This document shows positions 1 to 8,510 of a stretch of 64,000 nt of DNA, one piece after another (position 1 is the stretch's first letter; each line of letters begins with the position of its first letter). The notes under the pieces are model-generated. The model made no database searches and was not told where the DNA came from. It saw only the letters and a program-made list of their open reading frames with translations. The position numbers and the translations under genes were made by a program. The DNA lies in assembly GCA_964459325.1 (NCBI GenBank), contig CAYWKU010000009.1, positions 61,294-125,293 of the forward strand, in the 5' to 3' direction. The stretch comes from CAYWKU01 sp964459325 (GTDB lineage: Bacteria; RBG-13-61-14; CAYWKU01).

Positions 1-131
1 GGGTGCAGAGGATAAAGGGCCCGGGTTTGTCAGTCATTATCAGCCCCCATTTATCCTATTGAAACAGTAATACGTTCAACTTTTCGTTTTCCGTTTTCGG
101 AAGCTTAAGGTTGCTGCAATTCAGGAATTAA

Positions 132-605
132 TCAGTCCCAGTGTTTGATTTGCGCCTTCTGCTTCTCGTAATCAAAGCCCTTGAAAGTGGGGCTTTTTTC
201 GTTGTGGCACTTGACACAGGTTTCCTTTGTGGGAAATTGCAGTCCGGCTTCGATTGCTTTTTTGTGCTGCTGTTCGGGATTGGCCTTGTACTTGGCCTTG
301 TTCATTATCATGGGGCTGGAATATTCACTACCGGGGCCGTGGCAGGCTTCGCATGTAACATCGGGCATTTCGGGGCCGTTGGTGGTGTGGCAACCGATAC
401 ACTTTTCGTTCTTCTTCTCCTCGGCGCTCAGTGTGTCCCACGCTTTCGCGTGTTTCTTCTTTTCCCAGATTTCATACTCGTCCTTGTGGCATATTTTGCA
501 TTTTTTTGTCCCGGCGTAGTCGTATTCAGCGGATTGAGCGGCTACCACCATGCCGACAAATACGCAACACACTCCCGTCAGAATCGCCTTTTGCCATACG
601 CGCAT
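132..605 (-). CDS. Periplasmic tetraheme cytochrome c (cytochrome c554-like)
   Basis: A 157-aa secreted protein with an N-terminal signal peptide (hydrophobic residues about 7-25, cleaved near the AQS/AEY region) and four CxxCH heme sites: CKICH, CIGCH, CEACH and CVKCH. The spacing and the ACHGPGSEY segment resemble the cytochrome c554/c' family of periplasmic electron carriers. A GAGGAG ribosome site lies just upstream of the ATG. It is the last gene of the minus-strand cytochrome operon, about 235 bp after the 19-heme gene, so it may also have its own promoter. The likely role is a soluble carrier taking electrons from the membrane-bound multiheme proteins upstream; partner and direction are inferred. 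Confidence 0.85.
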   Translation of the reverse strand: MRVWQKAILTGVCCVFVGMVVAAQSAEYDYAGTKKCKICHKDEYEIWEKKKHAKAWDTLSAEEKKNEKCIGCHTTNGPEMPDVTCEACHGPGSEYSSPMIMNKAKYKANPEQQHKKAIEAGLQFPTKETCVKCHNEKSPTFKGFDYEKQKAQIKHWD

Positions 606-840
606 TTTGCAGTCTCCTCACAAAAGTTTCCCGTTGCCCCAGCCTCGACATCTATACCTTAACTAAAGCCATCATAATTATGGAGTGGAAGTAACCTTAT
701 CATCTTTCTGGTATAGCGTCAACCCCCCTATTCAAAAAATAGTACCTGAATGTCCTATTTTCCATGTTATTGGAAACATTTTTTTTTCATCCTATTCCGG
801 CCCATCAGCAAGCATTTAAGTACCGGTTTTCCCTTATCCC

Positions 841-3699
841 TTATCTATACCCGAAAACCTCCGCCCAGATTATCAGTAAAATCAATATAATCCCGATAGA
901 TAGGGCCACTCCCCCGAAGATTTTCATACCCCGCACCACCACCTCCGGCAGCGGCTCGGCCATGTTTTCCTTCAATTCTCCGGATTCCACAAGTTTTTTG
1001 TACCAGCGCGGCCTGTCTTCCTTCAACTCCTCCAGAGGCACCGTTCCCGAGAATATGATCGGGTCCATGGGGAACTTGTCCGGGCGGAAGTGGGTGTTGA
1101 AGAAATGCACGGTGAATATGAATCCCACCGCCAGGAGCGCTTCGTCCGAGTGGATGATGGTCGCCACGTTAATGAACCACCCCGGGAAAATGTGGGTGAA
1201 AAACTCGGGGAACCATAAAAACAGCCCGGTGAATCCGATTATGGCTATACCCCAGAATACGGCAAAGTAGTCGAACTTTTCCCAGTACGTCCATCGCCCG
1301 TATTCAGGCCTCGGCCCCAGCCCTATGAACCACTTGAAGGTGGCGATGAAATCTTTCACGTCGTCCTTGTTCGGCATCATGGACTCGGGATCGGTAAGAT
1401 ATTCTTTCCACGACTTGCCTTCGCGCTTTTTCGTTCGTAACATGTCCACCAGGTGAATGCCGAAAATGAAAAACATTAGCACCGCGCAAATCCGGTGGAT
1501 GTACCCGGCGGACTCGTACCCGCCCAGAAGGTGCGACAGCCACCTGGCCCATTCCAGGTACGAAAACTTGAGCGTCATTCCCGTGAGCGCCAGGCCTATG
1601 AAGGCGATTATCATGAAAATGTGCAGCCGCCGGTGCAGCGGTTTGAATCTACTGAACTGCCGCTCCTGCCCGGAAGCGGCCTTCTCCTCCAGCTTTTTGC
1701 GCCGACGCATGGCCTGGAACGAACGGGGCAGCCACAACACGGTATGCACGCCGAAGAAGGCGAAGGTGCCTATCAGGAGCGAAGTCATCAGCCAGAAGGT
1801 GTAAAACAGTATGGGATATTTATCCCTGTCGTGATGGGTGGCGTGAGTGAGATAGCCGGCGAACCTCTGATGGGCGTCGGGATGGCATTTCGCGCACGTA
1901 TCCACGATGTTCTGCCGGGATACCATCGATTCGGGATTGTCGGTGGGCAGTATGTAATGTGCCCCGTGACAATCGTAGCACTTGGCCACCCCGGTAAAGC
2001 CCAGCTTGGACACCTTGCCGTGGTAAGTCTGGAAGTAGGTTTCCGTCACTTTTTCGTGGCACCGCCCGCACTGCCGGGTAATATCCAGCTTGAACCCCCT
2101 CATGTCGGTCCGGCTGATGGTATGTGACGAGTGGCAATCGTTGCACATGGGCAGGGACTCGTCGGTATCGGCGACTGCATCCGAATGAATGCTTTCCTTG
2201 AACTTGTTGTAAATTCCGCTGTGGCACTGGGCGCAGGTTTCGTCCACGTTTTCGGAGTGCACGCTCGATTCGGGGTTATCGGCGGGCAGGACGTGATGGG
2301 CGGTGTGGCAGTCGGCGCATGTGGCGGTGACCACCAGCCCGCTTTCCAGCAGCCCCTTGCCGTGGATGCTCATGACGTAGCTCTTGACTATATCCTTCTG
2401 GTCTCCCTTGTACCTTTTGGCCGCCGGCTTCCCTTCCCGGTGGCATTTGCTGCACAGCTCCGGGACATTTCGTGGATAAATGGGGGAATCGGGATTCTTT
2501 TTGGCCATGACCTCGTGCGTGCCGTGGCAGTCTTCACACGCGGGCGCGTTCGGGTCGCCCCTGTTATAAAGTTTTCCGTGCATCGAGGTGTTGTAAGTCT
2601 CCACCACTTCCGCGTGGCAGATGGAGCAGTCCACCTTTTCGGGGGTGGTGTAGCAGGGGCGCTCGTGCTCGATACTCAAGTCGGTATGGCACTTGGCGCA
2701 GGCCACGTTTTCGTGGGCCGAGTGTTTCAGCACGTCGTTGTCAACGGTCATGGAGACCGTTTTTCCGTCTTTTTCTCCCGTCAGGTCGGGCCTGGAGTGG
2801 CACACCATGCAGTCCTTGTCGGACATTCCGAGCTCGTAATAAACCTTTCGTATCTCGTGGGGTGAGTGGCAATCGATGCAGACGGGAACCTTGTCGGGCT
2901 CCTTTTCCCACAGCTCGCCCCTTATGACTTTGCGATGCACCCTTTCGATAAGCCCGTGGCATTTCTGGCACGTTCCGGGCACATTATCCTTGTGAATGCT
3001 GGACTCGGGGTCGGTGTGGGAGCGGGTGTTGTGAGAGGTATGACAGTCGGTGCATACCGCGCTGACGGTCAGGCCCTTCCTGAAAAGCCCCTCCCCGTGA
3101 ATGCTCAGGGAATAATGGGTGAGTATCTGTTCCTTGGGAATATCATACCTTTTGTTAACTTCCGTGCCTTCCTTGTGACACCTGCCGCACACGTAGGGGA
3201 TGTTGAACTTGTTGACGTGGGAGGCCGGGTTTTGTGCGTCGAGTGTGTTATGAGGCTCATGGCAGTCCCGGCATCTCGGAGCCAGTTCCTCGCCCTCCCT
3301 GACGGCCTTGCCGTGAAGGCTTCCGGCATATATCCGGGCCTGCTCTTCGTGGCATTTTTCGCAGTCCACGTCCTCGACGTAACCGGGGTGTACGAAATCC
3401 TCGCTGGTGTGGTCGTAGTGGCACTCGATGCATTCCATCCCCCCGTGCAGCGAATTTTTGTACTCCTCGGGCGGCACGTGCAGCGATACTTCCCTGCCCT
3501 CCCGCTCGGTGGTCAACCCAGAATCGCTGTGGCACATAAGGCATTCTTCCGCCGTCGGGCCTTCGGGCTTATCGGAAGCGGCCACCGCACCCGCTCCGAA
3601 AAACGGGCCAAAAACCATGTAAATCACTACTAAAGCGGAGAACAGTAAAACAATCAGGCGGTTGCGGTTATTCAACAAAAAATGGCTGCCGTCCTTCAA
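841..3699 (-). CDS. Nineteen-heme cytochrome c fused to a cytochrome b membrane domain
   Basis: A 952-aa protein. Residues 15-41 form a signal or anchor helix; residues about 53-612 carry 19 CxxCH motifs (first CLMCH, last CAKCH) with repeated HGK/HNT/NPES blocks, suggesting an array of duplicated heme modules. Residues about 635-950 hold six hydrophobic helices with internal histidines (for example GYIHRI, TIIHSDEA, TVHFF), like the formate-dehydrogenase-type cytochrome b family. The layout matches Geobacter CbcL (periplasmic multiheme part fused to a quinone-reactive cytochrome b) but has about twice as many hemes as the nine usually given for CbcL. The C-terminal domain is clearly homologous to the separate cytochrome b encoded just upstream. 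Likely a menaquinol-periplasm electron conduit; direction unknown. Confidence 0.85.
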   Translation of the reverse strand: MKDGSHFLLNNRNRLIVLLFSALVVIYMVFGPFFGAGAVAASDKPEGPTAEECLMCHSDSGLTTEREGREVSLHVPPEEYKNSLHGGMECIECHYDHTSEDFVHPGYVEDVDCEKCHEEQARIYAGSLHGKAVREGEELAPRCRDCHEPHNTLDAQNPASHVNKFNIPYVCGRCHKEGTEVNKRYDIPKEQILTHYSLSIHGEGLFRKGLTVSAVCTDCHTSHNTRSHTDPESSIHKDNVPGTCQKCHGLIERVHRKVIRGELWEKEPDKVPVCIDCHSPHEIRKVYYELGMSDKDCMVCHSRPDLTGEKDGKTVSMTVDNDVLKHSAHENVACAKCHTDLSIEHERPCYTTPEKVDCSICHAEVVETYNTSMHGKLYNRGDPNAPACEDCHGTHEVMAKKNPDSPIYPRNVPELCSKCHREGKPAAKRYKGDQKDIVKSYVMSIHGKGLLESGLVVTATCADCHTAHHVLPADNPESSVHSENVDETCAQCHSGIYNKFKESIHSDAVADTDESLPMCNDCHSSHTISRTDMRGFKLDITRQCGRCHEKVTETYFQTYHGKVSKLGFTGVAKCYDCHGAHYILPTDNPESMVSRQNIVDTCAKCHPDAHQRFAGYLTHATHHDRDKYPILFYTFWLMTSLLIGTFAFFGVHTVLWLPRSFQAMRRRKKLEEKAASGQERQFSRFKPLHRRLHIFMIIAFIGLALTGMTLKFSYLEWARWLSHLLGGYESAGYIHRICAVLMFFIFGIHLVDMLRTKKREGKSWKEYLTDPESMMPNKDDVKDFIATFKWFIGLGPRPEYGRWTYWEKFDYFAVFWGIAIIGFTGLFLWFPEFFTHIFPGWFINVATIIHSDEALLAVGFIFTVHFFNTHFRPDKFPMDPIIFSGTVPLEELKEDRPRWYKKLVESGELKENMAEPLPEVVVRGMKIFGGVALSIGIILILLIIWAEVFGYR

Positions 3700-3845
3700 T
3701 TGCTTCGGTCACCTTTCTATGGCCGTTAATCGTCTTGTCCGTAAAACCCGTTTTTTCAACGATTCCGACAGGATTTCTTCGGGCTTCCGCATAAAAAACG
3801 GCGGCCCCGCCTTTCTTACGTTACACATGCGAATCAGTTATTAAT

Positions 3846-4757
3846 TTATGTTCCCTCGCTTCGTTCCGTATCTGTAAGGCTACCCGATTGCTTCTGCGCC
3901 CTTCTTTCCTCCAGCATCTCTTCGTACTCCAGCGGATGGTGCGTCTTCAGCTCCTCCCTCGATATCTTGCCTGTAATCCAGGTTTTGCTCATGGGAAAGA
4001 CTTCCGGGTTGAAGTGGACGTTATACATGTGCCAGATGACTATTGCCAATAGAGCCAGCAAGGCCTCGAAGCCGTGAACCACCCTCACTACGTCCAGGAA
4101 CCATTTCGGGAATATGGCAAGAGACGCCTCCAGGAACCACATCATCAACCCGGTGGTTATCATCACGATGTTGCCCCACACCAGCGCGAAATACTCGAAC
4201 TTCTCCTTGAAACCGTACCGCCCAATCTTCGGCGGCTTCTCGAAGGTAAGCCACGGGTATTTCTCGAAGAGGTTGGGGAAAAAGCCGTTCCTTTTCAGGT
4301 AGGACATCAGCCCCAGGTTGTGCATGAAAGTGTGAACGGCGTCCCAGGCGTCTTTCGGGTTGGGGATAATCTTCCGGAAGTGCTCGTTCCCGCGCTTGCT
4401 GAAGATGATATACGCGACATGAAACAGGCTCAGAGCTATCATGGTCACACCGGCAATCCGGTGGGTTATGGAGCGAACCATGAACCCGCCTTCCACCCCA
4501 AACAGCGCTTTGGCGACGATGTTATCCCTGAAAAACAGCGGCAGCCCGGTAATTACCAGCGCAAGGAAGCAGGCGATAAGCAGGTAATGTTGCACCCTCT
4601 CCACAAAGGGCATCCGCTCGATTTCCTCATCGGGCGCCACAAGCTCGTCTTCGTCCGGGTACTTCTCGCGGATGTCGTCCCTCAGATGAGGGTCTGTCTC
4701 TTCCCCGGCATTCGACTGCCCGCCGGCGCCCCTGTTATGTTGAGGTTCCTCCGCCAT
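3846..4757 (-). CDS. Cytochrome b membrane subunit (formate dehydrogenase gamma-like)
   Basis: A 303-aa integral membrane protein with an acidic cytoplasmic N-terminus (residues 1-50) and four hydrophobic helices near residues 55-76, 95-118, 190-212 and 222-246. Histidines in SITHRIAG, VVHGFEA and IWHMYNVHF are candidate ligands for b hemes. The family is the di-heme b-type quinone-reactive subunit found in formate dehydrogenases and hydrogenases. Its last two helices and following tail (NPEVFPMS, ISREELK) align by eye with the membrane domain of the 952-aa protein encoded 146 bp downstream. It is third in the cytochrome operon and probably links the quinone pool to the anchored undecaheme proteins. 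Confidence 0.85.
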   Translation of the reverse strand: MAEEPQHNRGAGGQSNAGEETDPHLRDDIREKYPDEDELVAPDEEIERMPFVERVQHYLLIACFLALVITGLPLFFRDNIVAKALFGVEGGFMVRSITHRIAGVTMIALSLFHVAYIIFSKRGNEHFRKIIPNPKDAWDAVHTFMHNLGLMSYLKRNGFFPNLFEKYPWLTFEKPPKIGRYGFKEKFEYFALVWGNIVMITTGLMMWFLEASLAIFPKWFLDVVRVVHGFEALLALLAIVIWHMYNVHFNPEVFPMSKTWITGKISREELKTHHPLEYEEMLEERRAQKQSGSLTDTERSEGT

Positions 4758-4823
4758 TAACCCGTCCTTTTTGCCTCCTTTATCAAAGGGGAACGATAAA
4801 TAACCGGTTTAAACACGGCAGGG

Positions 4824-4994
4824 CCGACACTCATGTCGGGCTCCGCGACAGAATGGTAGGCCCGACACTCCTGTCGGGTTTTCCGGGCGACAAGAGTGTC
4901 GCCCCTACCATGAATAATGCCCGGCGGGCGCCACTGATAGCTTCGCTATCAGTGCCCTGAAGGGCCTCCCACACCGATAGCACAGCTATCGGTG
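4824..4994. repeat. Cluster of short hairpin-forming intergenic repeats
   Basis: The 324-bp gap between the cytochrome b gene and the next cytochrome gene contains five palindromes: CCGACA..TGTCGG (4824-4839), CCCGACACTCCTGTCGGG (4861-4878), GGGCGACAAGAGTGTCGCCC (4885-4904), CACTGATAGC..GCTATCAGTG (about 4932-4954) and CACCGATAGC..GCTATCGGTG (4972-4994). Similar hairpins occur near 13.6, 25.2 and 37.4 kb, so this is probably a dispersed non-coding repeat family. Transcribed inside the cytochrome operon, they could stabilise or trim mRNA; that is inference. No gene is seen here. Confidence 0.7.
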
Positions 4995-5081
4995 CCACCC
5001 TCCTGCATGGCAGGCCCGGCGCTCCTGCCGCCGCGGTATTGGCTGCGTTATCATTTCCCATTCTGCAACGGTATATCTTCA

Positions 5082-6383
5082 CTATTCTCCTTTATTCGCC
5101 CTTTGAGCCCTCTTTTTCCGACGGTAGCGGGCATACAGGTCTACGGCTATGAAAATCAGGAACCCTCCTATGGTGAGGGAGATGAGTATTTTATAGACGC
5201 TGCTGACGATGTACGCCCACACGTTGTCCTCGCGGGTTTTTATTATGTGAACCTTCCCCTTGACCACGTTTTCCAGCCTCGATTCGTGGCACTCGGGCTT
5301 GCCGCAGGTATCCGGCAGGTTGTCCGGGTGAATGCGGCTTTCGGGGTTCGAGGAGGGTTGAATTTTATGCACCCCGTGGCAGCTTGCGCAGTTGGCCACC
5401 CGGGTGTTGCCCGACATGGAAGCCACGCCGTGGTAAGTGCCGCGGTAGGTGCGCAGCCTGTCCGGCGGCAACCCGAACCTGCGCACCAGCTCGGCGTTGT
5501 CGTGGCAACGGCTGCACGTCTGCCCCACTTTGGTGGGGTACACCTTCGATTCCCTGTCTTCGGAAGACTTAATTTCATGCTCCCCGTGACAATCGGTGCA
5601 CACCGGCACGTCCTTTATCCCCTTGAGATAATCCTTGCCGTGAACGCTTTTTACGTAATCCCGGTACACGCCCACGTGGCAACCGCCGCAGGTCTTGGGA
5701 ACGTTGCTCTTGTTTATCTTCGACTCGGGATTCTCGGCCGGATATATCTCGTGAGCCCCGTGGCAGCTAGTGCAGACGGCGCTGCTCACCAGCCCCGATT
5801 TTCTGAGCGCCTCGCCGTGCACGCCCGTGTCGTAAGATTTTACGAACTTTATGCTTTTCAACCCGTTGCGGGCCACAAGCTCCGGGTCGGCGTGGCAGGA
5901 ATCGCAGACTTTCGGAACGTTGAACGGGCTTGTCTTGCTTTCCGGGTTGTCCGAAGGGAGTATGTCGTGCTTGCCGTGGCAGTCCCGACAGGCGGGGGAG
6001 TCTTCGTTTCCCGCCTTTCTCGTTCTGCCGTGGTGGCCCTTGTAATATTTCTCCGCCGCGCCGTCGTGGCACAGGCTGCAATCGGCGGGGACAATGTCCG
6101 TTTTGTGGGGGTAATCCTCCACCCCGGAAAGCTCCTGGTGGCACATCACGCAATCGAGCTCGTTCCTGCCGTGAATGGAGTTCGAGTAAACTTCCGGATT
6201 CACATATATGCTTTCGCCGTCCTCTCCCTCCATCCCTTCCTGTCCGTGGCATGTAAGGCAGATGTCGTTGGATTGAGCCCTTGCGCCGGGCACGAGGCAC
6301 ACAAAGAGCACCGCCGCCACAATCAATGCCGCCGCCGTAACCCTTACCGGCATATCAGTCAACGAAAAGTTTCGGTTATTCAT
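5082..6383 (-). CDS. Membrane-anchored undecaheme cytochrome c (B)
   Basis: A 433-aa protein with a signal peptide (residues 13-36, ending GARAQ), ten CxxCH sites and a final CGKPECH (CX4CH) site, giving 11 predicted hemes. A C-terminal membrane helix (ILISLTIGGFLIFIAVDLY) and a basic tail hold it in the inner membrane with the hemes outside. Repeated CHG.HE/NPES blocks every 45-60 residues indicate tandem duplication. It parallels the 428-aa protein encoded directly upstream (35-bp gap), including the same CGKPECH end motif, so the two are paralogues. Likely an intermediate carrier between the cytochrome b unit and periplasmic or surface partners. Confidence 0.85.
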   Translation of the reverse strand: MNNRNFSLTDMPVRVTAAALIVAAVLFVCLVPGARAQSNDICLTCHGQEGMEGEDGESIYVNPEVYSNSIHGRNELDCVMCHQELSGVEDYPHKTDIVPADCSLCHDGAAEKYYKGHHGRTRKAGNEDSPACRDCHGKHDILPSDNPESKTSPFNVPKVCDSCHADPELVARNGLKSIKFVKSYDTGVHGEALRKSGLVSSAVCTSCHGAHEIYPAENPESKINKSNVPKTCGGCHVGVYRDYVKSVHGKDYLKGIKDVPVCTDCHGEHEIKSSEDRESKVYPTKVGQTCSRCHDNAELVRRFGLPPDRLRTYRGTYHGVASMSGNTRVANCASCHGVHKIQPSSNPESRIHPDNLPDTCGKPECHESRLENVVKGKVHIIKTREDNVWAYIVSSVYKILISLTIGGFLIFIAVDLYARYRRKKRAQRANKGE

Positions 6384-6417
6384 TTATAATATCCGAGACC
6401 GCTCTATCCTTTGAGAA

Positions 6418-7704
6418 TCACTTGCCCCTTTTCTTTATCATCCTGACCCTTATCCGGTGAATAATGTCCGGTATCACCCATATAACCGATACCACAATCA
6501 GGATAATCAGCGCCCACACCAGTATGGTTCTAACCCAGTAGACAACCCCCGACTCCGGCGACGAGTAATCCACGTGTATCTCGGCGTTCTTTATGCTCCG
6601 CGGCATGTTGGGATGGCACTCGGGCTTGCCGCAGGTATCCGGCAGGTTCGAGGAGTGAACCGAAGAGCGCGGGTGGGAAGCGGGCAGCACCAGGTGATGC
6701 CCGTGGCAACTGGCGCACGTGGCCACCGCTTCCTGGTTGTAGCCCAAAGCTATGCCGTGGAAGCTGTTGATGAAAGTATCCACCTTGTCCGACTCGATGC
6801 CGTACTTTTTCATGAGAGACGGTCGGGCGTGGCACCCGGCGCAGGTCTCCGGCACGTGCTTGGGGCTGACCTTGCTCTTTTCTATTCCGGGAGAAAGGAT
6901 GTTGTGCTCGCCGTGACAATCCACGCACAACGGCGCATCGGGGTTGTTGAACCTGACCGCCTCGGCGCCGTGAATGCTCTCCAGGTACTTATCCAGGGCC
7001 TCGGGATGGCACTTGCCGCATGTCTGTGGCTGCCGGGCAGGCAAATGCGGCGCGCCCACGCCCTTGATGGTGTGAACGCCGTGGCAGTCGGTGCACTTGG
7101 CGGGGACTTTCATTTCCCCGTCAATCATTCTCGGCGTGCCGTGCACCGACATCTGCCATTGAAGACACGGGTTTTTCTTATGAATGTGGTGCTTTATCAC
7201 CAGGTCTTCGTTCTCATGGCACCTGGCGCAACCCTGGCACGGATTGCATACCGGCTTGTCGGAGGCGGGATGGGTGCACTTGACCACGTCGTGGCCGCCG
7301 TGGCAATCCTGGCACAGGGCCACGTCGGGGTCTTCCATCTTCAGGGCCAGCCTGCCGTGTATCGAGTCTTCGTACTTGGCCGGGCCGCCTTCCTGGTGGC
7401 AGGCGCGGTTGCACGTAACGCGGGGCAGGTCTTCGGGGTGAGGCGGTTCTCCCTGGCCCTCGGATTCGACGGCTTCGATGTGGCAGTCGGCGCAGCTCAA
7501 ATCGCCGTGGACGGAGCCGGCCAGCTCGCCGGCGTCCACGTGCATACTGGTGGTTTCCCCCTTCTTTTCGCCCGAAATGTCCTCCCGCCCGTGGCATTCC
7601 ATGCAATCGGAGGCTCCGGCGCTTGATTTCTCGGCGGCTGTGACCACCCAAGGCAGGGCCAGACATGGGGCCAGAATAACCAGCTTAAAAAGGGCGCGTT
7701 TCAA
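6418..7704 (-). CDS. Membrane-anchored undecaheme cytochrome c (A)
   Basis: A 428-aa protein that opens the cytochrome operon. It has a signal peptide (residues 4-24, VVTAAE), nine CxxCH sites, one CX3CH site (CNRACH), one CX4CH site (CGKPECH near the C-terminus) and a C-terminal helix (ILVWALIILIVVSVIWVI) followed by a basic tail. One heme site lies in the unusual run CNPCQGCARCH, where four cysteines are spaced by two residues. If CX3CH and CX4CH bind heme, there are 11 hemes. It is a paralogue of the 433-aa neighbour. An AAGGGG ribosome site precedes the ATG and a good sigma70-like promoter lies about 70 bp upstream. Confidence 0.85.
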   Translation of the reverse strand: MKRALFKLVILAPCLALPWVVTAAEKSSAGASDCMECHGREDISGEKKGETTSMHVDAGELAGSVHGDLSCADCHIEAVESEGQGEPPHPEDLPRVTCNRACHQEGGPAKYEDSIHGRLALKMEDPDVALCQDCHGGHDVVKCTHPASDKPVCNPCQGCARCHENEDLVIKHHIHKKNPCLQWQMSVHGTPRMIDGEMKVPAKCTDCHGVHTIKGVGAPHLPARQPQTCGKCHPEALDKYLESIHGAEAVRFNNPDAPLCVDCHGEHNILSPGIEKSKVSPKHVPETCAGCHARPSLMKKYGIESDKVDTFINSFHGIALGYNQEAVATCASCHGHHLVLPASHPRSSVHSSNLPDTCGKPECHPNMPRSIKNAEIHVDYSSPESGVVYWVRTILVWALIILIVVSVIWVIPDIIHRIRVRMIKKRGK

Positions 7705-7772
7705 GAGTAACCCCTTGTTTTTATAGAACTTTTATCTATGAAGCAGCGCCGGGCGCCGAGTTTGTTTATTCC

Positions 7773-7801
7773 AGTATAATTCATAACCTGAAATATTACA
7801 A
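7773..7801 (-). promoter_or_regulatory. Candidate sigma70 promoter of the cytochrome operon
   Basis: Reading the minus strand, TTGTAA (7801-7796) and TATACT (7778-7773) are separated by 17 bp, giving a start site near 7766 and a leader of about 60 nt before the 428-aa cytochrome gene. A weaker second pair, TTGACG-N16-TAAACT, lies at 7852-7825. The rest of the 316-bp gap (7705-8020) is A+T-rich and shows no gene. Confidence 0.45.
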
Positions 7802-8020
7802 ATGGAGTAGTTATTATCATGATTAGTTTACACAAACTTTCGCCCCCGTCAATTCCCCCTCTAAAAAACGGTCATTTCCAGCTTGGGTATAACAAAACCC
7901 CACAGGGTGTGAAACGGCCCCCGTTTCTTTACCCGGCAATCCTGACATGAAACCACCTGCTGCCCGGCGAATAGGTATGGAGGGAGGGGAGGGTAAGCTC
8001 TTTTTCCCTTCAAGAAACGG

Positions 8021-8509
8021 CTACTTGGAAGTCGGCTCGGTGCGGGGCATGGCCACGCTGCCGGTGCGGGCGATTTCTTTCAGGCCGAGGGGTTTCAGCA
8101 GGGTCATGAGCGCCTTTACCTTTTCCTCGGTGCCGGTAATCTCGATGATGAACCCCTTGGGGCTTACATCGATTATCCGGCCCCGGAATATGTCCACCAA
8201 CCTCATGACCTCACCGCGGTTTTCCGGGTCGGGAGCGACTTTCATGAACACCATTTCGCGCTCGACGAAGGATTTGCCGGTCAGGTCCTGCACCTTCATC
8301 ACGTCGACCAGCTTGTTGAGCTGCTTGGTCACCTGCTCGATGATTCGGTCGTCGCCGCGCGTGACTATAGTCATGTAACTGATATCGGGGTCGTCGGTGG
8401 GGGCCACGGAAAGGGATTCGATATTGTAACCCCTTCCGGAGAAAAGTCCCGCTATCCTGGCCAACACCCCGAACCTGTTTTCAACCAGCACGCTTATGGT
8501 ATGCCGCAT
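8021..8509 (-). CDS. ilvN: Acetolactate synthase small (regulatory) subunit
   Basis: A 162-aa protein, normal length for the IlvH/IlvN type. The N-terminal ACT domain starts MRHTISVLVENRFGVLARI and contains FSGRGYNIESLSV; the C-terminal half (residues 80-155) is the second ACT-like domain. It activates the catalytic subunit and gives valine feedback control of the first common step of valine, leucine and isoleucine synthesis. It starts one base after the ilvB stop codon, so the two are translationally coupled. It is the last gene of the ilvD-(ATPase)-ilvB-ilvN set. Confidence 0.95.
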   Translation of the reverse strand: MRHTISVLVENRFGVLARIAGLFSGRGYNIESLSVAPTDDPDISYMTIVTRGDDRIIEQVTKQLNKLVDVMKVQDLTGKSFVEREMVFMKVAPDPENRGEVMRLVDIFRGRIIDVSPKGFIIEITGTEEKVKALMTLLKPLGLKEIARTGSVAMPRTEPTSK

Positions 8510-8510
8510 A

